This document shows, piece after piece, positions 1 to 5,857 of a stretch of DNA of 12,431 nt. Each line of letters begins with the position of its first letter. Positions within the stretch are counted from its first letter, which is position 1. This DNA is from CAZUZD01 sp964624465. Its GTDB lineage: Bacteria > Planctomycetota > Planctomycetia > Isosphaerales > Isosphaeraceae. Made by a program: the position numbers and the translations under genes. Under the pieces are notes generated by a model. That model did not search any database, had not been told where the DNA came from, and saw nothing but the letters and a program-made list of their open reading frames with translations. The stretch is taken from assembly GCA_964624465.1 (NCBI GenBank), contig CAZUZD010000179.1, positions 1 through 12,431 on the forward strand, in the 5' to 3' direction.

Positions 1-165
1 CACCACCCCGCCCGCGACCACGCCCGGCACCACGATGACCTTGCCCACAGGCCCGGGCACCATCCCGCCGGCCACCAACCCTCCCGGTACTTCCCCGCCG
101 GCTACTGGACCCACACAACCCACCGTTCCTCCCACCGCCCCACCGCCTGCCCAGGGACCCGCCCG
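1..165 (+). other. Upstream stretch with Pro/Thr-rich open frame, probably leader or tail of an unseen gene
   Basis: No gene can be assigned with confidence here. Frame 2 is open from the left edge and reads as a low-complexity Pro/Thr/Gly/Ala string (repeats such as PPAT, PGT, TPPAT), which resembles a disordered linker or tail. It would not stop until 238, inside ltaE, and after 165 its translation becomes Arg/Pro-rich shadow sequence. Frame 1 is also open but His/Arg-rich and unlike protein. An AGGGA ribosome-binding motif at 153-157 lies 8 bases before the ltaE ATG. The stretch may be the 3' end of an upstream Pro/Thr-rich gene overlapping ltaE, or C-rich non-coding leader. Confidence 0.25.
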
Positions 166-1206
166 ATGTCCAGCGCCCCGATCGACCTGCGGTCCGACAC
201 CGTCACCCGCCCGACGCCCGCCATGCTCCGGGCCATGACCGAAGCTCCGGTCGGCGACGACGTTTATGGCGAGGACCCGACCGTCCGCCGCCTGGAGGAG
301 CGCACGGCCGAGCTGCTCGGGACCGAGGCCGCGCTGTTCGCCCCGTCGGGCACCATGACCAACCAGATCGCCATCGGGTTGCATGCCCGCCCCGGCGACG
401 AGGTGCTCTGCGACCCGACGGCGCACGTCTACGTCTGGGAGGGGGGCGGCATCGCGCGGCTCTGGGGCGCCACGGCCCGCACGCTCCCCGCCCCGGGCGG
501 CCTGCTCACCCGGGCGCGGCTGGAGGGGAACATCCGGCCCGACGACGGCCACTACGTGCGGACCCGGCTGGTGTGCCTGGAGAACACGCACAACCGCGGC
601 GGCGGCCGGGTGTTCCCGTACGAGGAGCTGCTCCGCGTGGCCGACTGGGCCCGCGCCGCCGGCCTGCGGCTGCACCTCGACGGGGCCCGGCTCATGAACG
701 CGGTGGTCGCCTCGGGCCGGCCGGCCTCGGAGTGGGCGGCCCCGTTCGACACGATCAGCCTGTGCTTCTCCAAGGGCCTGGGCGCCCCGGTCGGATCGGC
801 GCTGGCGGGGTCGGCCGACGCGATCCGCGAGGCCAGGCGGCTCCGCAAGGTGCTCGGCGGCGGCATGCGCCAGGCCGGCTTCCTGGCGGCGGCCGCGCTG
901 CACGCCCTGGATCACGACGTCGACCGCCTGGCCGAGGACCACGAGCACGCCCGGCTCCTGGCCGACGCCGTCGTCGAGACGCCGGGCCTGAGCCTGGAGA
1001 GCGGGCCGGTGGAGACGAACCTGGTCTGGATCGCCGTCGACCCCGCGCTCGGCACGGCGGCCGAGGTCGCCGGCCGGCTCAGGGCACGCGGTGTGCTCGT
1101 CAGTGCGCTGGGTGCCCAGGTCCTGCGGGCCTGCACCCACCGTGACGTCGACCGGCCGGCCATCGACCGGGCCCGGGACGCGATTCGAACCCTCTCCCAG
1201 GTCTGA
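166..1206 (+). CDS. ltaE: Low-specificity L-threonine aldolase (PLP-dependent)
   Basis: This 346-residue protein matches the usual length of the aldolase family that cleaves L-threonine or L-allo-threonine to glycine and acetaldehyde in the cytoplasm. The N-terminus carries the family opening IDLRSDTVTRPTPAM, followed by GDDVYGEDPTV. The segment HLDGARLMNA holds D172, expected to contact the PLP pyridine nitrogen, with H170 two residues before it. The PLP-binding lysine is K203 in the motif CFSKGLGAPVGS. The ATG at 166 fits the family N-terminus and has an AGGGA motif 8 bases upstream. The stop is 2 bases before the proposed nfi start, suggesting co-transcription, although the two enzymes have no obvious shared pathway. 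Stereospecificity cannot be read from the sequence. Confidence 0.95.
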   Translation: MSSAPIDLRSDTVTRPTPAMLRAMTEAPVGDDVYGEDPTVRRLEERTAELLGTEAALFAPSGTMTNQIAIGLHARPGDEVLCDPTAHVYVWEGGGIARLWGATARTLPAPGGLLTRARLEGNIRPDDGHYVRTRLVCLENTHNRGGGRVFPYEELLRVADWARAAGLRLHLDGARLMNAVVASGRPASEWAAPFDTISLCFSKGLGAPVGSALAGSADAIREARRLRKVLGGGMRQAGFLAAAALHALDHDVDRLAEDHEHARLLADAVVETPGLSLESGPVETNLVWIAVDPALGTAAEVAGRLRARGVLVSALGAQVLRACTHRDVDRPAIDRARDAIRTLSQV

Positions 1207-1208
1207 GC

Positions 1209-1943
1209 TTGCGCCGTCAGGGCCCGAGCCGGGAGGCCCCCGCCATCGACGTGCCCGAGCTGCACCGCTGGGACCTGGACCCGATGGCCGCCGTGGCCCT
1301 CCAGCGCGCGCTGGCGGGCCGGGTGGAGCTGGGTCCGTCGCTGCCCCCGCCCGAGCTGATCGCCGCGGCCGACGTCTCGTTCGACCGGGGCCGGCCGACC
1401 CTGTACGCGGCCGTGGTCGTGGTGCGGGCCGGCAGCTTCGAGGTCGTCGAGCGGATGGGGTTCGCCGGGCCGGGGGCGTTCCCGTACATCCCCGGGCTGC
1501 TGTCCTTCCGCGAGATCCCGGCGCTGCTGGAAGCGTTCCGGAAGCTGCGGACCCGGCCCGACGTCGTGCTCTGCGACGGCCAGGGGATCGCGCACCCGCG
1601 ACGGCTCGGCATCGCCAGCCACCTGGGGCTCTGGCTCGGCCTGCCCACGGTCGGGTGCGCCAAGAGCCGGCTCTGCGGCCGGTACCAGGAGCCGGGCCCG
1701 GAGCGCGGGTCGCGGGCGGCGCTCATCGACCGCGGCGAGGAAATCGGCTCGGTGGTGCGGACCCGGCGGGGCGTGCAGCCGCTGTACGTCTCTCCGGGGC
1801 ACTGCTGCGACCTGGAGAGCGCCGTCGACCTGGTGCTCGACACGGCGCCCCGGCTGCGGCTGCCGGTGCCGGCGCGGATGGCGCACGCCTACGTGAACGA
1901 GATCCGCCGCGCGGTGGCCGCCGGCGGCCCGATCCCGGACTGA
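1209..1943 (+). CDS. nfi: Endonuclease V (deoxyinosine 3' endonuclease)
   Basis: Endonuclease V nicks DNA at the second phosphodiester bond 3' of deoxyinosine, starting repair of deaminated adenine. The catalytic and recognition residues are all visible: D55 in AAADVSF, the wedge motif PYIPGLLSFRE with Y93 and E102, D123 in LCDGQGIAHPRR followed by GIASHLGLWLGLPTVGCAKS, and H198 in SPGHCCDL. From the TTG at 1209 the protein has 244 residues, slightly longer than the usual 220-230. A GTG at 1251 (residue 15) with GGGAGG at 1231-1236 is a plausible alternative; it keeps the conserved LHRWDL segment, whereas the first ATG at 1284 would cut into it. Convergent with the minus-strand gene ending at 1953. 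Confidence 0.93.
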   Translation: MRRQGPSREAPAIDVPELHRWDLDPMAAVALQRALAGRVELGPSLPPPELIAAADVSFDRGRPTLYAAVVVVRAGSFEVVERMGFAGPGAFPYIPGLLSFREIPALLEAFRKLRTRPDVVLCDGQGIAHPRRLGIASHLGLWLGLPTVGCAKSRLCGRYQEPGPERGSRAALIDRGEEIGSVVRTRRGVQPLYVSPGHCCDLESAVDLVLDTAPRLRLPVPARMAHAYVNEIRRAVAAGGPIPD

Positions 1944-1956
1944 GCGGCGGGCTCAG
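1940..1956. terminator. Small hairpin formed by the two convergent stop codons
   Basis: CTGAGC at 1940-1945 and GCTCAG at 1951-1956 form a 6-bp stem around a GGCGG loop. Each arm contains the stop codon of one of two convergent genes (TGA at 1941-1943 on plus, TGA from 1955-1953 on minus). There is no T tract on either side, so a role as a compact bidirectional terminator is only a suggestion. Confidence 0.3.
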
Positions 1957-2474
1957 CGGGTCCGGGGCAGCCGACCACGACCCTGGATGGCCAGCGCGTT
2001 GGCCGCGTTGGGCACCGGCTGGGGGGAGACCAGCACCGGCACCACCTTGCCCGACGAGCCCTGCGGGGTCTTGGCCGCGATGGTGATGTAGTAGAACCGG
2101 CCGGAGGGGTCGGAGCTGACGGCGCTGGCCTGGAGGTTCACCGGGAAGGTGAAGGCGTAGCCGCCGGTCTCGTTCGTCTTCAGCACCGCGATCTTGCGGG
2201 CCGGCTGCACCTGCCGGTACTCGTCGACGACCTGGAACCGCAGCTCGGGCGTCTGCGGGTTGTCGATGGTGAAGTGGCCCTTGACCACCACCGGCACGGT
2301 GCGGCCCGTGGGGGACAGCAGCCCGGGGCTCACGGTGGCCTCGAACGAGGTGACCCGCTGGAGCTTGCGGTCCTCCAGGTGGTCGAACTGCGGCCGGGAG
2401 CGCTCGCGGGCCCGGCGCCGGACCGACGGGGGGGTGCGGCGCGAGGGCGACAGCTTCAGGAGTCGTCGGCTCAT
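1953..2474 (-). CDS. Hypothetical protein with N-terminal planctomycete LEDR motif, probably exported
   Basis: This 173-residue protein starts with a basic segment (MSRRLLKLSPSRR and an Arg-rich stretch), followed by RPQFDHLEDRKLQ at about residues 28-40. LE-x-R-x-L motifs near the N-terminus (LEPR-xLL type) are common in large planctomycete exported or surface proteins and are thought to act in sorting. Here it is followed by about 130 residues that look like one beta-rich domain (VPVVVKGHFTIDN, RFYYITIAAKTPQGS). No enzymatic motif is visible. The ATG at 2474 was chosen because GGAG lies 9 bases upstream (2484-2487 on the complement) and because the same frame further upstream is low-complexity Arg/Gly/Pro antisense of exbB. 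The C-terminus is basic (GRGRLPRTR). The function is unknown. Confidence 0.75.
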   Translation of the reverse strand: MSRRLLKLSPSRRTPPSVRRRARERSRPQFDHLEDRKLQRVTSFEATVSPGLLSPTGRTVPVVVKGHFTIDNPQTPELRFQVVDEYRQVQPARKIAVLKTNETGGYAFTFPVNLQASAVSSDPSGRFYYITIAAKTPQGSSGKVVPVLVSPQPVPNAANALAIQGRGRLPRTR

Positions 2475-2527
2475 TCGGTCGGTCTCCGCCCACCCGGCCT
2501 GCCCGGTCGGTCGCCCGGCGGGCCCCA

Positions 2528-2543
2528 CCCGACCCGGGTCGGG
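2528..2543. repeat. 16-bp perfect palindrome
   Basis: CCCGACCCGGGTCGGG is a perfect inverted repeat with no spacer, in the divergent region 54 bases upstream of the ATG at 2474 and about 135 bases upstream of the exbB promoter. It could be a repressor operator for the minus-strand gene, or an accident of GC-rich sequence. Confidence 0.4.
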
Positions 2544-2679
2544 CGCTGGCCGCCGTGCCAGGAGAGATCGACCCGGACCGCCCGGCGGGCGCACGCAATG
2601 CGGCCCGCACCGGCCCCGACCGCACCCGACGCGCGGATCCGGCCGGTTGATCCGGCGGCAACGGCCGTGCCGGCCGCGA

Positions 2680-2707
2680 TTGACAGGCCGGGGGGGATGG
2701 CTAGAAT
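2680..2707 (+). promoter_or_regulatory. Sigma-70-type promoter of the exbB-exbD operon
   Basis: A consensus -35 box TTGACA (2680-2685) and a 5-of-6 match -10 box TAGAAT (2702-2707) are separated by 16 bases. It is one of the few AT-containing spots in this part of the window. Transcription would start near 2714, giving an mRNA leader of about 88 bases before the exbB ATG at 2802. The leader contains a small GC hairpin (CGCCGC, GT, GCGGCG at 2762-2775) upstream of the ribosome-binding site. Confidence 0.75.
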
Positions 2708-2787
2708 CGGGCCAAACCCGCAGCGGAGGCGGGGGCGGTTGGCTGGAAGTTCTTGCGCCTGCGCCGCGTGCGGCGGGACGCCCCACC

Positions 2788-2796
2788 AGGGAGGAG
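2788..2796 (+). promoter_or_regulatory. Strong ribosome-binding site that fixes the exbB start
   Basis: AGGGAGGAG ends 5 bases before the ATG at 2802. It is the strongest Shine-Dalgarno match in the window and supports this start over upstream in-frame candidates, which lie before or across the predicted promoter. Confidence 0.75.
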
Positions 2797-2801
2797 CGGC
2801 C

Positions 2802-3707
2802 ATGCGGGGATCGGGCCGGACACGGATCATGGGCCTCGGCCTGATCATCGCGGCGCTGCTGGCGCCCGGGCTGGCCCGGGGGCAGGAGCCGCCCGACGTC
2901 GAACCGACGGTGGGCGTCAATCGCCCGGCCGGCGAGCCGGCGCGACCGCCGTCGCCCCGGCGCGACGTCTCGGAGCGGGTCGGCCGCGGCAGCGTCGTGC
3001 AGCTGATCCGCGACGCCAACCCGATGCTCTGGCCCCTGGGCCTCTGCTCGATCGTCACCCTCGGCTTCGCCCTGGAGCGCACCCTCGGGCTGCGCCGGGC
3101 CCGGATCCTGCCGCGCGACTTCGTGAGCCGGTTCCTCGAGCGGCTCTCCCAGGGCAAGCTCGACCGCGAGCGAGCCGCCGAGCTCTGCCGCTCCAACGAC
3201 AGCCCGATCGGCCGCATCTTCGGCCACGCCGTCCGCTACTGGGGCCAGCCGGCCGCCACCATCCGCCAGGCGCTCGACCACGACGTCGCGGCCGAGATCC
3301 ACGACATGAAGCGGAACGTGCGGGTGCTCAACGCCACCGCCACGCTCGCCCCCCTGCTCGGCTTGCTGGGCACGGTGGTCGGCATGGTCGAGTCGTTCGA
3401 TGCCATCGGCAGCGGCCGCGAGAGCGGCGTGGCCAAGAGCGAGGCCCTGGCGCACGGCATCAGCCTGGCGCTCATCGCCACGGCCATCGGCCTGGGCATC
3501 GCCATCCTCTCGGTCGGGCTGTACTACTTCTTCCTGCACCGGGTCGACCTGCTGGCCCGCGAGCTGGACGACCACGCCCGCCTGGTCGTGGACATGATCT
3601 CGGCCGAGGCCGTCCGCTCCCCCTCGCACCGCGGGCCCTTGAACCCCTCGCAGGCCGACCTGGGCCGCGGCGAGCCCCGGATCATGGGACGCGTCGACCC
3701 CCTCTGA
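2802..3707 (+). CDS. exbB: MotA/TolQ/ExbB-family proton channel protein
   Basis: ExbB/TolQ proteins form the inner-membrane pentamer that, with ExbD/TolR, uses the proton gradient to drive TonB/TolA-type energy transfer. This 301-residue protein has a signal-like hydrophobic N-terminus (residues 9-26, GLGLIIAALLAPGLARG then QEP), a disordered Pro-rich stretch (29-55), a first membrane helix around 75-92, a cytoplasmic segment (about 95-175), and two helices at about 178-198 and 219-243. The family signature is ATLAPLLGLLGTVVGMVESFDAI, followed by GISLALIATAIGLGIAIL. The N-terminal extension with signal peptide is seen in many ExbB proteins of Bacteroidetes and Planctomycetes. exbD follows after 73 bases. 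No TonB, TolA or outer-membrane receptor gene is in the window, so the partner is unknown. Confidence 0.9.
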   Translation: MRGSGRTRIMGLGLIIAALLAPGLARGQEPPDVEPTVGVNRPAGEPARPPSPRRDVSERVGRGSVVQLIRDANPMLWPLGLCSIVTLGFALERTLGLRRARILPRDFVSRFLERLSQGKLDRERAAELCRSNDSPIGRIFGHAVRYWGQPAATIRQALDHDVAAEIHDMKRNVRVLNATATLAPLLGLLGTVVGMVESFDAIGSGRESGVAKSEALAHGISLALIATAIGLGIAILSVGLYYFFLHRVDLLARELDDHARLVVDMISAEAVRSPSHRGPLNPSQADLGRGEPRIMGRVDPL

Positions 3708-3780
3708 CCGGGGCCGGATCGGCCACCCTCGCCACAGCCCAGGCCCGAACCATTCCACCGATCGTGGAGCGCGACCGCCC

Positions 3781-4215
3781 ATGCTGCCCGACCGCCTCAG
3801 GGCCGACGAGATGCCCACGATCAACATGACCCCGATGGTCGACGTGATCCTCTGCCTGCTGATCTTCTTCATGGCCGCCACCCGGCTCTACGACTGGGAC
3901 GACCACCAGTTCGAGGTCCGGGTGCCCGAGGTCGGCAAGGCCGCGCCCCTGATCGCCGCGCCCGACGACCTGGAGGTCACGATCCTGGCCCCCGGCCAGC
4001 TCGACGTGCAGGGCCGCAAGCTCGACCTGCCCGGCCTGACCAGCCTGCTGACCGAGGCCCACAACCGCTACGCCGACCAGGGCGTGCTGGTCCGCGGCGA
4101 CGCCAGGCTCGCCTACCAGGACCTGGCCGACGTGCTCTCGGCCTGCGAGTCGGCCGGCATCCGCAACGTCCGCCTGCCCGTGCGCCCGCGTGACGACGAG
4201 CGGCCCGGTCGCTAA
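3781..4215 (+). CDS. exbD: ExbD/TolR-family biopolymer transport protein
   Basis: This 144-residue single-pass membrane protein has the expected ExbD layout: a short cytoplasmic N-terminus with the motif INMTPMVDVILCLLIFFMAAT, one membrane helix (about 19-33), and a periplasmic domain to the end. D21 corresponds to the conserved protonatable aspartate of the ExbD helix. The periplasmic part shows the usual VTI...G.L...G..L segment, then VLVRGDARLAYQDLADVLSAC, and the family's closing section INVRL-like (IRNVRLPV). The start has GGAG at 3766-3769, 11 bases upstream. It lies 73 bases after exbB and almost certainly works with it. Confidence 0.9.
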   Translation: MLPDRLRADEMPTINMTPMVDVILCLLIFFMAATRLYDWDDHQFEVRVPEVGKAAPLIAAPDDLEVTILAPGQLDVQGRKLDLPGLTSLLTEAHNRYADQGVLVRGDARLAYQDLADVLSACESAGIRNVRLPVRPRDDERPGR

Positions 4216-4272
4216 GCTGGGCCCTGGCCGCTCCGGCCGGCCCGACCGATCCCGACGGCCCGACCCGGCCGA

Positions 4273-4295
4273 CGCCACCCCACCGCCGGGTGGCG
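4273..4295 (+). other. 8-bp hairpin between exbD and dedA
   Basis: CGCCACCC (4273-4280) and GGGTGGCG (4288-4295) form a perfect stem around a 7-base loop in the 108-base gap between exbD and dedA. No T tract follows, so it is not a convincing intrinsic terminator. It could mark mRNA processing or partial attenuation ahead of dedA. Confidence 0.4.
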
Positions 4296-4323
4296 ACCCA
4301 CGCGCCCGACACCTGGGGAATTC

Positions 4324-5028
4324 ATGGAACCGCTCCGCCAGCTCATCCACTCGGTCCTGCACCTCGACGAGTCGCTGAACTCGCTCGCCGCCACGCTCGG
4401 CCCCTGGCTCTACGGGCTCCTGTTCCTGATCGTCTTCGCGGAGACCGGCCTGGTCGTCACGCCGTTCCTGCCCGGCGACTCGCTGCTCTTCGCCGTCGGC
4501 GCCCTGGCCGCCGCGCCGGGCTCGGTGCTGAGCCTGCCGTGGATCTCGGTGCTGCTGGTCGTGGCCGCCATCCTGGGCGACGCGGTCAACTACGCCGTCG
4601 GCTACTGGCTGGGCCCGAAGGTCTTCAACCGGCCCGACTCGAAGCTCCTGAACACCGAGCACCTCCGCCACGCGCAGCGGTTCTACGACAAGTACGGCGG
4701 CAAGACGATCATCCTGGCCCGGTTCATCCCGATCGTGCGCACGTTCGCCCCGTTCGTCGCCGGCATCGGCAAGATGAACTACTTCCGGTTCGCCCTCTAC
4801 AACGTCACCGGCGGCCTCGTCTGGGTGCTCGGCTTCCTGTTCCTGGGCTACGCCTTCGGCACCCGGCCCTATGTTCAGAAGAACTTCCACGTCGTGATCT
4901 TCGCGATCATCGGCATCTCGATCCTGCCCGCCCTCTGGGAGTTCTGGCGCGCCCGCCAGGCCGCGAAGCGGGGCGACTCGCCGCTGCTGGAGGTCTCCAC
5001 CATCGGTGAAGACCCGCACGACGCCTGA
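4324..5028 (+). CDS. DedA-family inner membrane protein (SNARE-associated/VTT domain)
   Basis: DedA proteins are multi-pass membrane proteins; known members are proton-dependent and some act as lipid carriers or flippases. This 234-residue protein has the family hallmarks: FAETGLVVTPFLPGDSLLF with acidic E40 and D52, and ILARFIPIVRTFAPFVAGIGKM with R133 and R139, matching the residues shown to matter in E. coli YqjA/YghB. Hydrophobic helices lie at about 28-48, 53-68, 74-95, 160-178 and 188-206. The sequence GDAVNYAVGYWLGPK is also typical. The C-terminus is short and polar. The ATG at 4324 has GGGGA close upstream (4315-4319). It follows exbD by 108 bases and may belong to the same transcript. 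The exact substrate cannot be told. Confidence 0.92.
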   Translation: MEPLRQLIHSVLHLDESLNSLAATLGPWLYGLLFLIVFAETGLVVTPFLPGDSLLFAVGALAAAPGSVLSLPWISVLLVVAAILGDAVNYAVGYWLGPKVFNRPDSKLLNTEHLRHAQRFYDKYGGKTIILARFIPIVRTFAPFVAGIGKMNYFRFALYNVTGGLVWVLGFLFLGYAFGTRPYVQKNFHVVIFAIIGISILPALWEFWRARQAAKRGDSPLLEVSTIGEDPHDA

Positions 5029-5062
5029 GCCCCGACACTGCCTCCGGACCCCGAACACGCAG

Positions 5063-5103
5063 ACGACCGCGGCACGGCCCTTGCTCGGGCCGGCCGCGGT
5101 CGT
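5063..5103. terminator. Long bidirectional hairpin terminator between dedA and the antitoxin gene
   Basis: ACGACCGCGGC (5063-5073) pairs perfectly with GCCGCGGTCGT (5093-5103), and inside it CGGCCC (5075-5080) pairs with GGGCCG (5087-5092) around a 6-base loop. This gives a 17-bp stem with one bulged A at 5074. The plus-strand tail is moderately T-rich (TTCGTTGGTGGTT). It sits 35 bases after the dedA stop and 30 bases from the end of the minus-strand gene, the right place to stop transcription from both sides. Confidence 0.8.
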
Positions 5104-5133
5104 TCGTTGGTGGTTCGGGGGCTCGGCCGGCGG

Positions 5134-5430
5134 TCACTTCGCGTCGCGGTCGAGCGCTTTCTCCAGCACGTCCAGGGGCACCGAGCCCAGCTCGCCGCCC
5201 AGCAGGGCGGTGATCTGGAGCCCGACGAGGGCCTCGCTGGGGCCCTTCTGCTCCTGGATCAGCTGCAGGAACGGCTCGGCGCCGATCAGCACGGCGCGGG
5301 GCTTGCCGTGGACCGTCAGCACATAGCGAACCTCCGGGCGCTCCAGCTCGCGGAGGATGCCGGGCAGGTTCTGGTGCAGCTCGCGGCTCCCGATGATCCG
5401 GACCGGAGCGTCGGCCGATTTCTCCGCCAT
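5134..5430 (-). CDS. Phd/YefM-type antitoxin (prevent-host-death family), apparently without toxin
   Basis: This 98-residue protein has the Phd/YefM layout: an N-terminal DNA-binding fold with VRIIGSRELHQNLPGILREL, then VRYVLTVHGKPRAVLIGAEPFLQLIQ, the usual helix followed by a strand-turn-strand with a K/R-P-x-A-V-L core. The C-terminal 35 residues (about 64-98) would be the region that wraps a toxin. Antitoxins of this kind repress their own operon and neutralise a Doc, YoeB or VapC-like toxin. No toxin-sized gene is adjacent: downstream is the terminator and dedA, upstream is 427 bases without a gene. The ATG at 5430 gives the normal family length. A GTG at 5664 in the same frame has GGAG 7 bases upstream and would add 78 low-complexity residues; this is less likely. 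Confidence 0.8.
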   Translation of the reverse strand: MAEKSADAPVRIIGSRELHQNLPGILRELERPEVRYVLTVHGKPRAVLIGAEPFLQLIQEQKGPSEALVGLQITALLGGELGSVPLDVLEKALDRDAK

Positions 5431-5857
5431 GAGGGGCGTCGTCCCTTCGTGGGCTCGCACGTCGAAACCGCGGGCCGGCGCCTGGTGGGCCGGGGCGGCG
5501 TGCGGATGGTGGCGCGGAAGTGGGGGCGAATCGCCGTCGACGGGTCCTGGCGGTGGGGGGCTTGAGGTCCGGAACGACCTGAAGAAACCCGCGCCCCACC
5601 CATTCCGGGAGGATCGTGCTCCCCCCGCTCGGTCCCCACGCAAAGCCCGTTCCAGAGCCGCCACGGGGGCACTCCGGAACGCAGCGGGAACCGGAGCTTA
5701 TTCTATCGGATCAGGCCGGCGATTCAAGGGTCGGCGCGGGGCCAGCGGCGACCCGGACGGGGTCCGGACCCGCGACCGGCGTGCTGGCGGCGCCCCGGAC
5801 CGCGCGATAGACTCGCCCCAGGTGACGATCCTGCCCTGGCATGCGGGCGGCACGGAC
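5431..5857. other. 427-base gene-free divergent region
   Basis: No convincing gene was seen. The region separates the minus-strand antitoxin from the plus-strand DUF4919-like gene. It holds the minus-strand promoter at 5700-5727 and a 12-bp palindrome GGGTCCGGACCC at 5760-5771. If that promoter serves the antitoxin, the mRNA leader is about 260 bases, long enough for a leader RNA, a short peptide, or an N-terminal extension of the antitoxin. No clear promoter was found for the plus-strand gene. Confidence 0.5.
5700..5727 (-). promoter_or_regulatory. Sigma-70-type promoter reading toward the antitoxin gene
   Basis: On the minus strand TTGAAT (5727-5722) and TAGAAT (5705-5700) are spaced by 16 bases. 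The -10 box and spacing are identical to those of the exbB promoter at 2680-2707. The predicted start is near 5693. The target gene begins only at 5430, so the assignment to the antitoxin depends on a long leader. Confidence 0.5.

Noticed and set aside
1091..2086. 331-residue plus-strand open frame overlapping ltaE and nfi
   Set aside because: It is out of frame with two well-supported genes and reads as Arg/Gly/Pro/Ala shadow sequence.
1953..3881. 642-residue reading of the minus-strand LEDR gene
   Set aside because: The upstream 469 codons are antisense to exbB and its leader and are low-complexity. Only the part from 2474 has a ribosome-binding site and protein-like sequence.
3682..5058. 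458-residue minus-strand frame opposite exbD and dedA
   Set aside because: Composition is Val/Gly/Glu/Asp/His/Arg shadow, with no domain; exbD and dedA on the other strand are clear.
5760..5771. 12-bp palindrome GGGTCCGGACCC as an operator
   Set aside because: At this GC content such short palindromes are expected by chance, and no promoter was found beside it for the plus-strand gene. It is mentioned only within the intergenic entry.
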